From Euryarchaeota archaeon UBA170 (GTDB taxonomy: Archaea > Thermoplasmatota > Poseidoniia > Poseidoniales > Thalassarchaeaceae): a stretch of DNA of 47,830 bases. The position numbers and the translations under genes were made by a program. The stretch lies in NCBI GenBank assembly GCA_002499345.1, contig DALF01000008.1:1-47830 (forward strand), written 5' to 3'. Positions 24,049 to 32,583 of the stretch are shown here, piece by piece; positions within the stretch are counted from its first letter, which is position 1, and each line of letters opens with the position of its first letter. The notes under the pieces were generated by a model that saw only the letters and a list, made by a program, of their open reading frames with translations, made no database searches and had not been told where the DNA came from.

Positions 24049-24516
24049 TCAAAGAGTGGAAGCAAAGTCTACTACGGCATCATAATCGGGCTCAACCCCG
24101 GGATTTTCAGCATCCCATCGGTACCGAACAATCCCATCACCGTCTATCACTATCACTACTCTGTTAGCACTGACATATCCCTCAATGCCACCGAGTCCCA
24201 CAAATGAGGCATCATAGCTTTTGACGACTTTTCGGTCTACATCAGACAGCAGGGAGAACTCGAGGTCATATTTCTGTGAGAACGCATTGTTGGCCCATGG
24301 CGAGTCAACGCTAATCCCGAGAACGACGGCACCAGCACCATTCAACTTGCCAATATTATCCTGAAACGCGCACATTTCTTTGTCACAAACCCCGGTGAAA
24401 GCACCAGGATAGAATGCCAAAATGACATTTTGTCCAGTAAAATCAGACAGACTGACATCGCTCTTGTCAGTGGTTTTCAGTGTGAAGGCAGGGGCGGTTT
24501 CTCCTATTTTGACCAT
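24049..24516 (-). CDS. Peroxiredoxin (Bcp/AhpC-TSA family)
   Basis: Reduces hydrogen peroxide and organic peroxides using thiols. The 155 residues have the peroxidatic Cys44 in YPGAFTGVCDKEMC and a second cysteine at 49, the CxxxxC arrangement of the Bcp subgroup, where the second cysteine can resolve the sulfenic acid. The conserved Thr of the active site is Thr41, and LGISVDSPWANNAF and RVVIVIDGDG complete the fold. ATG 24516 has a TATA element exactly 27 bases upstream, itself inside an 8-base inverted repeat that could be an operator (see 24530-24550). It has its own promoter although it lies downstream of the peptidase gene in the same direction. Confidence 0.93.
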   Translation of the reverse strand: MVKIGETAPAFTLKTTDKSDVSLSDFTGQNVILAFYPGAFTGVCDKEMCAFQDNIGKLNGAGAVVLGISVDSPWANNAFSQKYDLEFSLLSDVDRKVVKSYDASFVGLGGIEGYVSANRVVIVIDGDGIVRYRWDAENPGVEPDYDAVVDFASTL

Positions 24517-24529
24517 AAACTAAGCCGAC

Positions 24530-24550
24530 AACCGATAGTGTATATCGGTT
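24530..24550 (-). promoter_or_regulatory. Peroxiredoxin promoter with palindromic operator-like repeat
   Basis: AACCGATA (24530-24537) and its exact inverse TATCGGTT (24543-24550) are separated by five bases. The minus-strand TATA sequence (CCGATATACAC) is centred at 24543, 27 bases from the ATG at 24516, so a dimeric regulator bound here would cover the TATA box. No U-run follows on the minus strand, so a terminator of the peptidase gene is less likely. Confidence 0.55.
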
Positions 24551-24565
24551 TCGTCTTAATGCCGA

Positions 24566-26290
24566 CTAAGATATTTCTCCGTATGACAGATACCTGATGA
24601 ACGACCCCAGTATTATTCCAGAGACTGCCAAACTCTCCTCATTGAAGCGATCCATGGTATCCAGGTATGTGTGATACTCGCTAGATCCTGATCCATAGCA
24701 CACTAGGGCCTTACCGTATTCCATGCCATCGTCTGGCTGATTGTCTATCTCATAGACAAAAGGGGCGTGATCCGAGTTGTAAGGCATATCTGTAGATGGA
24801 ATATCGTTCACATTTACACTATACTTTGAAGCTAAATCTGTGTAGACATCAGAAAATTTAGCACTAATGCCCCTAACTATCTTCGTATCCTTTGGATTAT
24901 TTCCATAGATAGTTAGGCCATTGTTTCTCTCCAAATCAATATGATTCATGTCTAGATTTATATTTAGACGCAAGTCTTCCGATAGCATATTCCTATACTT
25001 GTCAACCCATTCTTTAGACCCCCAAAGTCCTTCTTCCTCACCACCCCAAGTACAGAAGTAAATCGTATACTCCGGCGCTCCCAATCTAGATTCTAGAATG
25101 GAAAACTGTCTGGCAATTTCTTGCAATGTGGCCACTCCAGAACTGTCATCTACGGCCCCCTGGCTATTGTAGACTGTATCATGATGGGCACCTAGAACAA
25201 TTATTGAATCTGATTTTCCTTCAATTATCCCACACGGGACATAGATGGTCGAAATGGCCTGATTATCCACATCTATTCTCATCTGAATTCTTCCATCGCC
25301 ATTTATCACACTATCGGATATTGAGGTACCGACACTCTTAGAGACCATAATGAAACCAAATGAATCAGGGATGAAATCAAATTTTGTCAGATCTATTCCT
25401 TTGAAGTAAGGAACGCAGTCATTCATTACCAGATCATCACAATTAACAAGAGAATTAACCGTGATCATCGAATTAACATCATTGGCCAATGCTCTCTGTA
25501 GTAAATCGGTATTTCCATCAGTCCCCGACTCTATCCATATCATGGCAATTTTACTGGCGGCAGATGCCCAATCGGAATCTTCACTACCGTTCCCCAAGTC
25601 AACAATCTCTGCGTTTTCAGTATGAAAGACATCTATAGATCCGCTATAGCCCTGTATCACATAGTCCTCTCTGTGCGTAAACTGAGTTATGTCTCTATTG
25701 ACATCGGCCGCAGAGCAAGGAGTTGGTCCTCCAAAAATACTCCCGATATCTCCGGGAGTGCATATTGACAAATCTGGTTCACTCCCAATTTCGAACATAT
25801 TAACATCAAATTCGTCCATAGTAGATGGTATCCCCATGGATGTAAAATTACTCTTGATCGAATTGGCTGTATTTTCTTCTTCTACAGTTCCAGACATTCT
25901 GCCTTCCCATTCCGGATGTCCCAAATCAACCAATGTTTGAGCGAACTCTCTAGCTTTTTCATTATCAAAATCAATCAATACATACTCCGGTTCTCCTTGG
26001 ATAAAATCGAGGATTTCATCTCCGTAAATCACCGCCCCTCCTGAACTGCCAACAATTAGTATTGAAATCACAACTAATGCTGGAAATGGCAAATCCCTTA
26101 TCCGATCTAGAAAACTCTCAGATTTATCCTCTTCGGACTTGGTATCGGCTAATTCGGCCTGAAAGATCGAATACTCTTCCAGTCTAGTTACCAGTACCTT
26201 CTTTCTTCCAGAAATCGGCATTCCTATTTCCCTGAGGGCGTCCTTAAGCTCAGTAACGGATAACTCTGACCATTCCGAGGATTCGTCCAC
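24566..26290 (-). CDS. Membrane-anchored M28 zinc peptidase with N-terminal SAP domain
   Basis: A 574-residue protein with three parts. Residues 11-45 form a SAP-like helix-extended-helix (SVTELKDALREIGMPISGRK). One membrane segment lies at about 67-88. The rest, outside the cell if the N terminus is cytoplasmic, is an M28 aminopeptidase with the zinc ligands GAHHDT, DDSSG, GGEEEG, NLDMNHID and the late HTYLD. A PA-like insert precedes the catalytic part. Such enzymes trim N-terminal residues from peptides and would serve protein scavenging. A SAP domain, usually nucleic-acid binding, on a surface peptidase is odd. The start is GTG 26290; an ATG two bases upstream is out of frame. Confidence 0.9.
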   Translation of the reverse strand: MDESSEWSELSVTELKDALREIGMPISGRKKVLVTRLEEYSIFQAELADTKSEEDKSESFLDRIRDLPFPALVVISILIVGSSGGAVIYGDEILDFIQGEPEYVLIDFDNEKAREFAQTLVDLGHPEWEGRMSGTVEEENTANSIKSNFTSMGIPSTMDEFDVNMFEIGSEPDLSICTPGDIGSIFGGPTPCSAADVNRDITQFTHREDYVIQGYSGSIDVFHTENAEIVDLGNGSEDSDWASAASKIAMIWIESGTDGNTDLLQRALANDVNSMITVNSLVNCDDLVMNDCVPYFKGIDLTKFDFIPDSFGFIMVSKSVGTSISDSVINGDGRIQMRIDVDNQAISTIYVPCGIIEGKSDSIIVLGAHHDTVYNSQGAVDDSSGVATLQEIARQFSILESRLGAPEYTIYFCTWGGEEEGLWGSKEWVDKYRNMLSEDLRLNINLDMNHIDLERNNGLTIYGNNPKDTKIVRGISAKFSDVYTDLASKYSVNVNDIPSTDMPYNSDHAPFVYEIDNQPDDGMEYGKALVCYGSGSSEYHTYLDTMDRFNEESLAVSGIILGSFIRYLSYGEIS

Positions 26291-26347
26291 ATGAATGTTA
26301 AATCATACTTACTATTGAACCCATTCTGGGTTTTGGCTGATATCGCC

Positions 26348-26950
26348 CTATTGCCCCAGTGTTACTTCTTCACCAGTCCATCTCTTTCCTAAACTGTGCG
26401 ATACTCCCATCTGATCAAGAATTCTAGCCACTACGAAATCTATCAAGTCATCAATTGTCTCTGGTGAATTGTAGAATCCTGGATTAGCCGGCAATATGAC
26501 AACTCCCCATGACGACATCTTGGCCATGGCTTCTAAATGAGGGGTGGGGGAGGGAGTCTCTCTCGGGACTATAATCAGCTTCCTTCTCTCCTTTATCGCA
26601 ACTAGGGCACTTCTAGTGGAAAGATTGTCTGAAATTCCCGCACCAATCTTACCAATTGTTGTCCCACTAGCTGGACATATCACGTATGCGTCATACAAAG
26701 CCGAACCAGAAGCAGGCTTGGCCGCAAGATTTGCATTGTTATGTATCGAAACTCCTGTAATTTCACTAAGCTCGGCGGCACCAATATCGCATTCAAGTTT
26801 GAGATTAATTTCTCCAGCCTTACTTACTATGAGATCGATTTCCCATCCAGCCAAACTTAGTTGTTCTACTAGCCTCACCCCATAGCGAGCGCCCGAGGCT
26901 CCTGTTATCGCTACTACTGCACTTGGCATGATGTGCGGGTAATGCTTCAT
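26348..26950 (-). CDS. ubiX: Flavin prenyltransferase UbiX-like
   Basis: Makes prenylated FMN, the cofactor of UbiD-type decarboxylases, from FMN and dimethylallyl phosphate. The 200 residues have the N-terminal AITGASGARYGVRLVEQL flavin loop, the VICPASGTTIGKIGAGISDNL segment, RKLIIVPRETPSPTPHLEAM and the ILPANPGFYNSPETIDDLIDF block. These are the family's usual conserved stretches. No UbiD partner lies in the window. The start may be ATG 26950 or ATG 26929. The gene follows the class V aminotransferase by 15 bases in the same direction. Confidence 0.92.
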   Translation of the reverse strand: MKHYPHIMPSAVVAITGASGARYGVRLVEQLSLAGWEIDLIVSKAGEINLKLECDIGAAELSEITGVSIHNNANLAAKPASGSALYDAYVICPASGTTIGKIGAGISDNLSTRSALVAIKERRKLIIVPRETPSPTPHLEAMAKMSSWGVVILPANPGFYNSPETIDDLIDFVVARILDQMGVSHSLGKRWTGEEVTLGQ

Positions 26951-26965
26951 GACTTGAATGGTTGC

Positions 26966-28159
26966 CTATCTCCTTAATACAGATTTTAGAGTTTCAGATA
27001 GATATTCAAACTCCTCTTTGCTATTGTAAATGTGGGCCGATATCCTGATGTATTTCGCGTTGTGAATGGGCCATGAGATTATGGGGACCTGGATTCTGTA
27101 TTCGTGAAACAATAAGTTGTGAATAGGGTCCCCATCTGGAGATGGTGGATGTACATCTCCACTCCATGGGAACTCAACCGAAGACATCGAAGAAACCATA
27201 GAATCGGGCGTGGGAGGAGTAATGTCAAGAGCATCACAAAGAAGTTCCCTGCCATATAGTGCCATATTCCTGTTGTTCCTCATAATCTCGTCCCACCCCC
27301 CTTCAATTTGACTTCCAATGTATCTAATGGAGAATGGGATACAAAGCCATGGGCTCGGGTCGCGGGTACCGGGCCAATCAAACTCAAAACGGAATTTTTC
27401 AGCCGAAGGGAGGTCACTTGAATACCCGTGTCCTATGTTTAATGGATTAACTTCCCCTCTCCTATCTTCTCTGATATGCAAAAATGCAGAGCCCTTGGGA
27501 GTACACAACCACTTGTGACAATTGCCAGTGATATATGCTGGATTCAACTTACGTATGTCAAGAGGTACTATGCCTGGCCCATGGGCCGCATCAACTAGGA
27601 CATCAACCCCTTTATTCTGTAGTTCAAGTACCAAGATCTCAAATGGCATTCTTATCCCTGTAGGGCTCGAAACAGTGTCAATCATTGCTAATACTGTCCT
27701 GTCGCTTACCGCAGATAGTATTGGGTCAATGATTTCAGAATCATCATCGACTCTGAAAGGCACTGGTACAATCACGGTCCTAGCGCCCGATCTCTTGGTA
27801 ACGAAATCTATCGCATTTCTACACGCCTGATATGCATGATCCGGAACAATTATTTCATCTCCGGGAGAAAGTTTCAGAGATCTAAGTATCGTATTTACGC
27901 CCATGGTCGCATTAGTAACGAAAACCATCCCTTCTGGATCGGCATTGAGAAATTTAGATAGCTCAAGGACGGATTTTTGCCATAGCTCCCCCATCTTCTT
28001 CTCCACAAAATATACAGGATCCTCCTCCATTTCATCTCTAATCCTAGTTTGCTCTTCGAGTACTGCGATAGGGGCGGCTCCGAATGATCCATGATTCAGG
28101 AAAACAGTATTCGGTTCCAATCCCCATAGCTTAGAAAAATTACCTTTCTTAGGAATCAT
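26966..28159 (-). CDS. Class V aminotransferase, isopenicillin N epimerase-like
   Basis: A PLP enzyme of 397 residues from ATG 28159. Motifs: FLNHGSFGAAP near the N terminus, typical of the CefD/isopenicillin-N-epimerase-like group, the cofactor aspartate in VDAAHGPG, and the PLP lysine in GNCHKWLCTPKG. Members epimerise, desulfurate or lyse amino acids, and the substrate cannot be read from sequence. The frame is open to 28219, overlapping lipB, but ATG 28159 gives a 7-base gap and begins just before the conserved region. Its place at the end of the lipoate/2-oxoacid dehydrogenase run hints at amino acid catabolism or sulfur supply for LipA, both speculative. Confidence 0.87.
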   Translation of the reverse strand: MIPKKGNFSKLWGLEPNTVFLNHGSFGAAPIAVLEEQTRIRDEMEEDPVYFVEKKMGELWQKSVLELSKFLNADPEGMVFVTNATMGVNTILRSLKLSPGDEIIVPDHAYQACRNAIDFVTKRSGARTVIVPVPFRVDDDSEIIDPILSAVSDRTVLAMIDTVSSPTGIRMPFEILVLELQNKGVDVLVDAAHGPGIVPLDIRKLNPAYITGNCHKWLCTPKGSAFLHIREDRRGEVNPLNIGHGYSSDLPSAEKFRFEFDWPGTRDPSPWLCIPFSIRYIGSQIEGGWDEIMRNNRNMALYGRELLCDALDITPPTPDSMVSSMSSVEFPWSGDVHPPSPDGDPIHNLLFHEYRIQVPIISWPIHNAKYIRISAHIYNSKEEFEYLSETLKSVLRR

Positions 28160-28166
28160 TCTAACC

Positions 28167-28829
28167 TCACACGCCCTTATCCAAATGATAACTAGGAACT
28201 CTTCCCAAAATTTCCTCACAGGTATCGATTAACGCATGCTCAACTCTTTTGATATCGATGTCGTTCCCATCTTTGTCTAGAAGGTATCCTAGTTTATGTA
28301 GACAAGTGTGAACTCCTTCACCCATCCCACATCCAGAAAGTCCCTCAACTCTTGAACCAGGAGTATTCACATTTATCGATAAGCCATGCCTGCTGACCCA
28401 CTTAAAGAAAGAAAGTCCAATAGAGCAAATTTTGTATCCATCTACCCAAACTCCCTGCATTGCATGGTCTTTGTATGAATCTATCCCACATTCTTTCAAT
28501 GCCGAAATTGCCCAGTCTTCAAGTACGGAGATTACTGACTTGACACTTTGCATCTTTCCTCCCCACTTAATTATTGGATAGACAACTAGCTGTCCCGGGC
28601 CGTGCCATGTGGCTCCTCCTCCTCGATCTGTCTCAAAAATCTGATAATCCTCAATCTCTACTCCCTCCCTAATTGCCTTAGGTCCCAAAGTAACAACTTC
28701 TGGATGGATGACAAAAATTAGAGTATCCGAGATTTCATCATCGATCCTCTTACGCTGTAAAATCTTCATCGTCTCAAAAACCGAGGAATAATCCTCTACT
28801 CCAAGATGGAGTATTTCTATTTCCGACAA
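28167..28829 (-). CDS. lipB: Lipoate-protein ligase B (octanoyltransferase)
   Basis: Moves octanoyl groups from acyl carrier protein to lipoyl domains, the first step of lipoate assembly. The 220 residues have the substrate loop RGGGATWHGPGQLVVYP, Lys133 in GYKICSIGL, RHGLSINVN and the nucleophile Cys167 in SGCGMG. The start is TTG 28829, preceded at three bases by GAGGTGGG, which overlaps the stop of lpd. The gene sits in the run carrying lipA and the complex it serves. An acyl carrier protein gene is not seen here, so the octanoyl donor in this archaeon is open. Confidence 0.92.
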   Translation of the reverse strand: MSEIEILHLGVEDYSSVFETMKILQRKRIDDEISDTLIFVIHPEVVTLGPKAIREGVEIEDYQIFETDRGGGATWHGPGQLVVYPIIKWGGKMQSVKSVISVLEDWAISALKECGIDSYKDHAMQGVWVDGYKICSIGLSFFKWVSRHGLSINVNTPGSRVEGLSGCGMGEGVHTCLHKLGYLLDKDGNDIDIKRVEHALIDTCEEILGRVPSYHLDKGV

Positions 28830-28832
28830 TAA

Positions 28833-28840
28833 CCCACCTC
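28833..28840 (-). promoter_or_regulatory. Ribosome binding site for TTG-started lipB
   Basis: GAGGTGGG on the minus strand, overlapping the TGA of lpd and three bases before TTG 28829. It decides the unusual start. Confidence 0.65.
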
Positions 28841-30275
28841 AAGCAGAATGGATAGCATGTCCTAGGGATTTTAGGACACTTTCATGGAAGGCCTCAGCCA
28901 TCGTCGGATGAGCATGTACTGTATCAGCAATATCCTCCAACAGGGCACCCATTTCTAGTGCTAGTACAAACTCGCCATGGAGTTCAGCAACATGGCTCCC
29001 AACTGCCTGAATTCCTAGTATGACGTGATCAGAATTACGGGCTACAACTCTGATGAAACCGCCTGTTTTCTCTGCTTCGAGTGTCAAGGCCCTACCGTTC
29101 GCGGCAAGAGGAAACTTCCCTACAATTATTTCCTCTCCCCTGTCCTCTGCCTCATGAGGCATCAAACCCACTGAAACTATCTCAGGCTCTGTGAAAACTA
29201 TCGCTGGAATGGCTACCTTATCAAACTCTCTTGCAAGGCCCGATATAATTTCAGCTACCATCTCTCCTTGTGAACTGGCCTTGTGGGCTAGCATCGGCTC
29301 CCCGGAAACATCTCCTATCGCGTAAACCCCAGGGATATTTGTTCTGCATTGTCTGTCGACTCTGATGAATCGTCCAGAGTGATCCATCCTAACTCCCATT
29401 GTCTCTAATCCCCAATCCTTGGTATTGGGCTTTCTACCAACTGTTACCAAGACCTTGTCAACCTTTATCGATTGAACTTCTCCATTCTTCTCGAAAGATA
29501 GCTCTACTTTCTTTGAGGCGCCCCTTCCTTTCACTTCCGCCCCCCTGGCAAGTGCATTGGTGTGAATCGTGACTCCATGCTTTTTCAGCCAAATTTCCAG
29601 AGGCCTTCGGAGCTCTTTGTCGAATATCCCAAGCACGCTATCCATGCCTTCGACGACTGTCACGTCTGAACCTAGTTTGGAAAGTGCACATCCGAGCTCT
29701 AGCCCTATGTAGCCACCTCCAACTATGGCTACTTTCGAGGGTAGCGAATCTAGTTCAAGAGCCCCCGTGGATGAGAGAACGAACTCCTCATCACAAGGCA
29801 TGAATGGTAGATCTATGTGACTGGATCCAGTTGCTAAAATTACATTCTCAGCCTCAATTTCTATTTCCCCTTCCGAAGTCTTTACGGTACATCTCTTAGG
29901 TCCACTAAAAGTTGCCCATCCCTTAACGAGTTCTACGCCAGAACCCTTCAATAGGGATTCAACGCCTTTATTCAAACGATCCACTATCGAATCCTTCCAA
30001 GAAACAAGTGCAGACATATCTAGCTCAGGTTCGGATGTTATTGAAATTCCCATATGTCCCTCTTCAGAATTATGCTTTGAAAGCGACTCGAACCTCTCAG
30101 CAGCATGTATCATCGCCTTACTGGGAATACAACCTCTGATTAGACAAGTCCCTCCTGCTTTATCTCCCTCTACGACTATGGTATCCAAACCGAGTTGCCC
30201 AGACCTAATTCCAGCAACATACCCTCCGGGGCCAGCTCCGACTATCAAAACTTGACATTTCCTGATTTCAGCCAT
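28839..30275 (-). CDS. lpdA: Dihydrolipoamide dehydrogenase (E3)
   Basis: Reoxidises the dihydrolipoyl groups of E2 with NAD+. A 478-residue flavoprotein: FAD-binding GAGPGGYVAG at residues 13-22, the redox disulfide Cys44/Cys49 in GGTCLIRGCIPSKAM, the NAD-binding GGGYIGLELG, a second FAD block YAIGDV, and the C-terminal HAHPTMAEAFHE with the catalytic His-Glu. Cys45-region residues LIR replace the more usual LNV/LNR, a small change. It lies 10 bases after E2 and is followed directly by lipB. Confidence 0.95.
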   Translation of the reverse strand: MAEIRKCQVLIVGAGPGGYVAGIRSGQLGLDTIVVEGDKAGGTCLIRGCIPSKAMIHAAERFESLSKHNSEEGHMGISITSEPELDMSALVSWKDSIVDRLNKGVESLLKGSGVELVKGWATFSGPKRCTVKTSEGEIEIEAENVILATGSSHIDLPFMPCDEEFVLSSTGALELDSLPSKVAIVGGGYIGLELGCALSKLGSDVTVVEGMDSVLGIFDKELRRPLEIWLKKHGVTIHTNALARGAEVKGRGASKKVELSFEKNGEVQSIKVDKVLVTVGRKPNTKDWGLETMGVRMDHSGRFIRVDRQCRTNIPGVYAIGDVSGEPMLAHKASSQGEMVAEIISGLAREFDKVAIPAIVFTEPEIVSVGLMPHEAEDRGEEIIVGKFPLAANGRALTLEAEKTGGFIRVVARNSDHVILGIQAVGSHVAELHGEFVLALEMGALLEDIADTVHAHPTMAEAFHESVLKSLGHAIHSA

Positions 30276-30284
30276 TTTCTCAAC

Positions 30285-31571
30285 TCACATGAATATCATA
30301 GCAGGATGCTCTAGCATTTTCTTTAGATGCTGTACTAGTTGGGCCCCATCTGCTCCATCAATTACTCTATGGTCGAAGGAGCTAGATAGGTTCATCATCC
30401 TTCTGATTACGATATTGCCACTCCTGACAACTGGCATCTCCCTTGCCTTATGCACTCCCAATATAGCCATCTCAGGATGATTGATGATAGGTGTTGCACC
30501 TAGTCCACCATCTCTTCCAAGACTGGTTATTGTGAATGTAGAGCCAGTCAAATCATCGAGACTAGCTGTTCCTGCTCTCGCCGCCCCAGAAACACGGATT
30601 AAATCACTCGCCGCATGCCAGACATCCATTGCTTCAACATTCTTCACTACTGGGACAAATAGCCCCCTATCTGTTTGCGTGGCTATTCCCAGGTTCACAG
30701 CCTCATGTCGATGAACCACTCCATCTCCATCATAGAAATAACCGTTACATTCTGGATGATCTGGCATAATCTTGGCTAAAGCCAGCATTATGAATGGCAG
30801 ATATGTAAGTTTAGGTTGGTCCTCTCCACGACTAGCATTGAGTGCCTGCCGCAACGCTTCAAGCTCCGTCACGTCAACTTCTTCGAAATATGAGAAGTGA
30901 GGAATTGAAAATGCACTCTTGACCATCTGTTCTGAAATCTTCCTCCTCAGGCCAACAATTTTGACTTCACTAATCCCGCTCTTCTTAGTGGAATATGCAA
31001 CTGGCGGGGCACCCATTACGGCCCCTCCTCCTGCAACGAAGGCATCTATGTCTGCATGCCTAACTCTGCCAGCAGGGCCACTCCCATTCAATGATGCCAG
31101 ATCTATGTTAGCCTCCCTAGCTCTTCTTCTGACCGCTGGACTCGCAAGCACTGTTCTGGAACTTGATGTGGGAAGTTCCGGTACGGGGATTTGAATCGGT
31201 TTCGATACTTCGGGCAATTTCACAGCCTCTCTAACCTCTGTTTCTATCGGGACTTCCTCCTTTTCGACCCGTACTTCTTCCACCACGGGCCCCGACTCAT
31301 CCTTATCTTCAGGGACCGAAGGTGCTGATCCATCGGTGTCGAACTCTATCAATACAGAACCAACGGCTACCATATCGCCTACCTCTCCATTTAGAGAAAG
31401 TACGGTTCCATCTGTGGGGGATGGAATTGTTACGGTGGCCTTATCGGTCATCACATCAACAATTGGGTCATCTTCGGAAACCGTATCTCCGACTGATACA
31501 TGCCACGTGACAACTTCGCCTTCAACTACTCCTTCTCCAATATCGGGCAATTTGAAATCATATTTCGCCAT
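30285..31571 (-). CDS. 2-oxoacid dehydrogenase E2 (dihydrolipoamide acyltransferase)
   Basis: The core of the complex. Domains in order: one lipoyl domain (residues 1-80) with the lipoylated Lys44 in VMTDKATVTI, a linker rich in Glu, Val and Pro, the E3/E1-binding domain (VLASPAVRRRAREANIDLASLNG), and the catalytic domain ending in SSFDHRVIDGADG with the acid-base His401 and Asp405. It transfers the acyl group to CoA. The 428-residue single-lipoyl form and its E1 partners fit a branched-chain complex. A ribosome binding site (AGGAGG) lies in the last codons of E1-beta, two bases before the intergenic gap. Confidence 0.94.
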   Translation of the reverse strand: MAKYDFKLPDIGEGVVEGEVVTWHVSVGDTVSEDDPIVDVMTDKATVTIPSPTDGTVLSLNGEVGDMVAVGSVLIEFDTDGSAPSVPEDKDESGPVVEEVRVEKEEVPIETEVREAVKLPEVSKPIQIPVPELPTSSSRTVLASPAVRRRAREANIDLASLNGSGPAGRVRHADIDAFVAGGGAVMGAPPVAYSTKKSGISEVKIVGLRRKISEQMVKSAFSIPHFSYFEEVDVTELEALRQALNASRGEDQPKLTYLPFIMLALAKIMPDHPECNGYFYDGDGVVHRHEAVNLGIATQTDRGLFVPVVKNVEAMDVWHAASDLIRVSGAARAGTASLDDLTGSTFTITSLGRDGGLGATPIINHPEMAILGVHKAREMPVVRSGNIVIRRMMNLSSSFDHRVIDGADGAQLVQHLKKMLEHPAMIFM

Positions 31572-31572
31572 G

Positions 31573-32583
31573 TTAATCCTCCTGTGTTTTCGCTATCGCC
31601 GCGGCCACTCTGTCTGGTCCGGGCATGTAATCCCATTCAGTAGTATGGGGAAAAGGAGTATCCCAGCCAGTCACTCTCTCTATTGGAGATTCCAGACTCC
31701 AAAAGCACCTCTCTTGTATCGAAGCAGCCATTTCAGCTCCAAATCCACTAGTTTTCGGAGCTTCGTGAACTATCACGCATCTGCCCGTTTTCTCAATCGA
31801 TTTGACCACCGCTTCCCTATCCCAGGGAACTAAGGTTTGGAGATCTATTAGATCGCAAGAAACTCCGCTCTCCGCGATCGCGCGCTCGCATACATGGACC
31901 ATAGCACCCCAAGAAATCACCGTGCATTGGCTACCTTCCAAGGCTAACCGTGCCTGACCCAGGGGGATGGAATAATGAGATTCAGGAACCTCTGCCTCTG
32001 GATGTCCAGACCATGTTGGCACATTGTGCGGATCTCCGTAGAAAGGACCTCTGTAGCATCTTTTCGGCTCAAAGAAGATGACTGGATCATTATCCTCAAT
32101 AGCGCTGATTAGAAGTCCCTTGGCATTGTACGGAGTTGAGCAATAAACTACCTTAAGTCCCGGAGTATGTGTAAATTGAGCCTCAGGAGATTGGGAGTGA
32201 TGGTGCCCCCCTCTGATTCCTCCTCCTGCCGGAGTCCTAATAGTTACAGGGCACCAGAACTCCCCTCCCGAACGATGCCTTACTTTCGCCATCTCGTTAA
32301 CGATTTGGTCATAAGCTGGAAAGATATAGTCTGCGAACTGAATTTCTACTACTGGCCTGAGTCCGTTTATTCCCATTCCGAAAGCAGTAGCCGCAATTCC
32401 CCCCTCAGAAAGGGGGGAGTCGAAAACTCTGTGCTTACCGTGCTTATCTTGCAGGCCATCAGATGTTCTAAAAACGCCTCCAAAGTATCCAAAATCTTCT
32501 CCAAACATGATGACATCATTGTCCCTCGATAGCATTGTATCTAGGGCATTATTAACAGACTCTACCATATTCATGTTAGGCAT
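31573..32583 (-). CDS. 2-oxoacid dehydrogenase E1 beta subunit
   Basis: Partner of E1-alpha in the thiamine-diphosphate decarboxylation step. ATG 32583 overlaps the E1-alpha TAA by one base (TAATG) and gives 336 residues, the normal length. Family blocks: DVIMFGEDFGYFGGVFR, FDSPLSEGGIAATAFGMG with the catalytic Glu for ThDP, PVVEIQFADYIFPAYDQIVNEMAK, and later VIVHEAPKTSGFGAE and the terminal RVTGWDTPFPH. The frame is open to 32598, which is not needed. The strong FADYIFPAYDQ match favours the branched-chain type over pyruvate. Confidence 0.94.
   Translation of the reverse strand: MPNMNMVESVNNALDTMLSRDNDVIMFGEDFGYFGGVFRTSDGLQDKHGKHRVFDSPLSEGGIAATAFGMGINGLRPVVEIQFADYIFPAYDQIVNEMAKVRHRSGGEFWCPVTIRTPAGGGIRGGHHHSQSPEAQFTHTPGLKVVYCSTPYNAKGLLISAIEDNDPVIFFEPKRCYRGPFYGDPHNVPTWSGHPEAEVPESHYSIPLGQARLALEGSQCTVISWGAMVHVCERAIAESGVSCDLIDLQTLVPWDREAVVKSIEKTGRCVIVHEAPKTSGFGAEMAASIQERCFWSLESPIERVTGWDTPFPHTTEWDYMPGPDRVAAAIAKTQED

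Noticed and set aside
26318..26332. Inverted repeat AACCCA-TTC-TGGGTT between ubiX and the M28 peptidase gene
   Set aside because: Six-base arms with a three-base loop are short enough to arise by chance. No U-run follows and it is not placed on a TATA element, so neither terminator nor operator can be supported.
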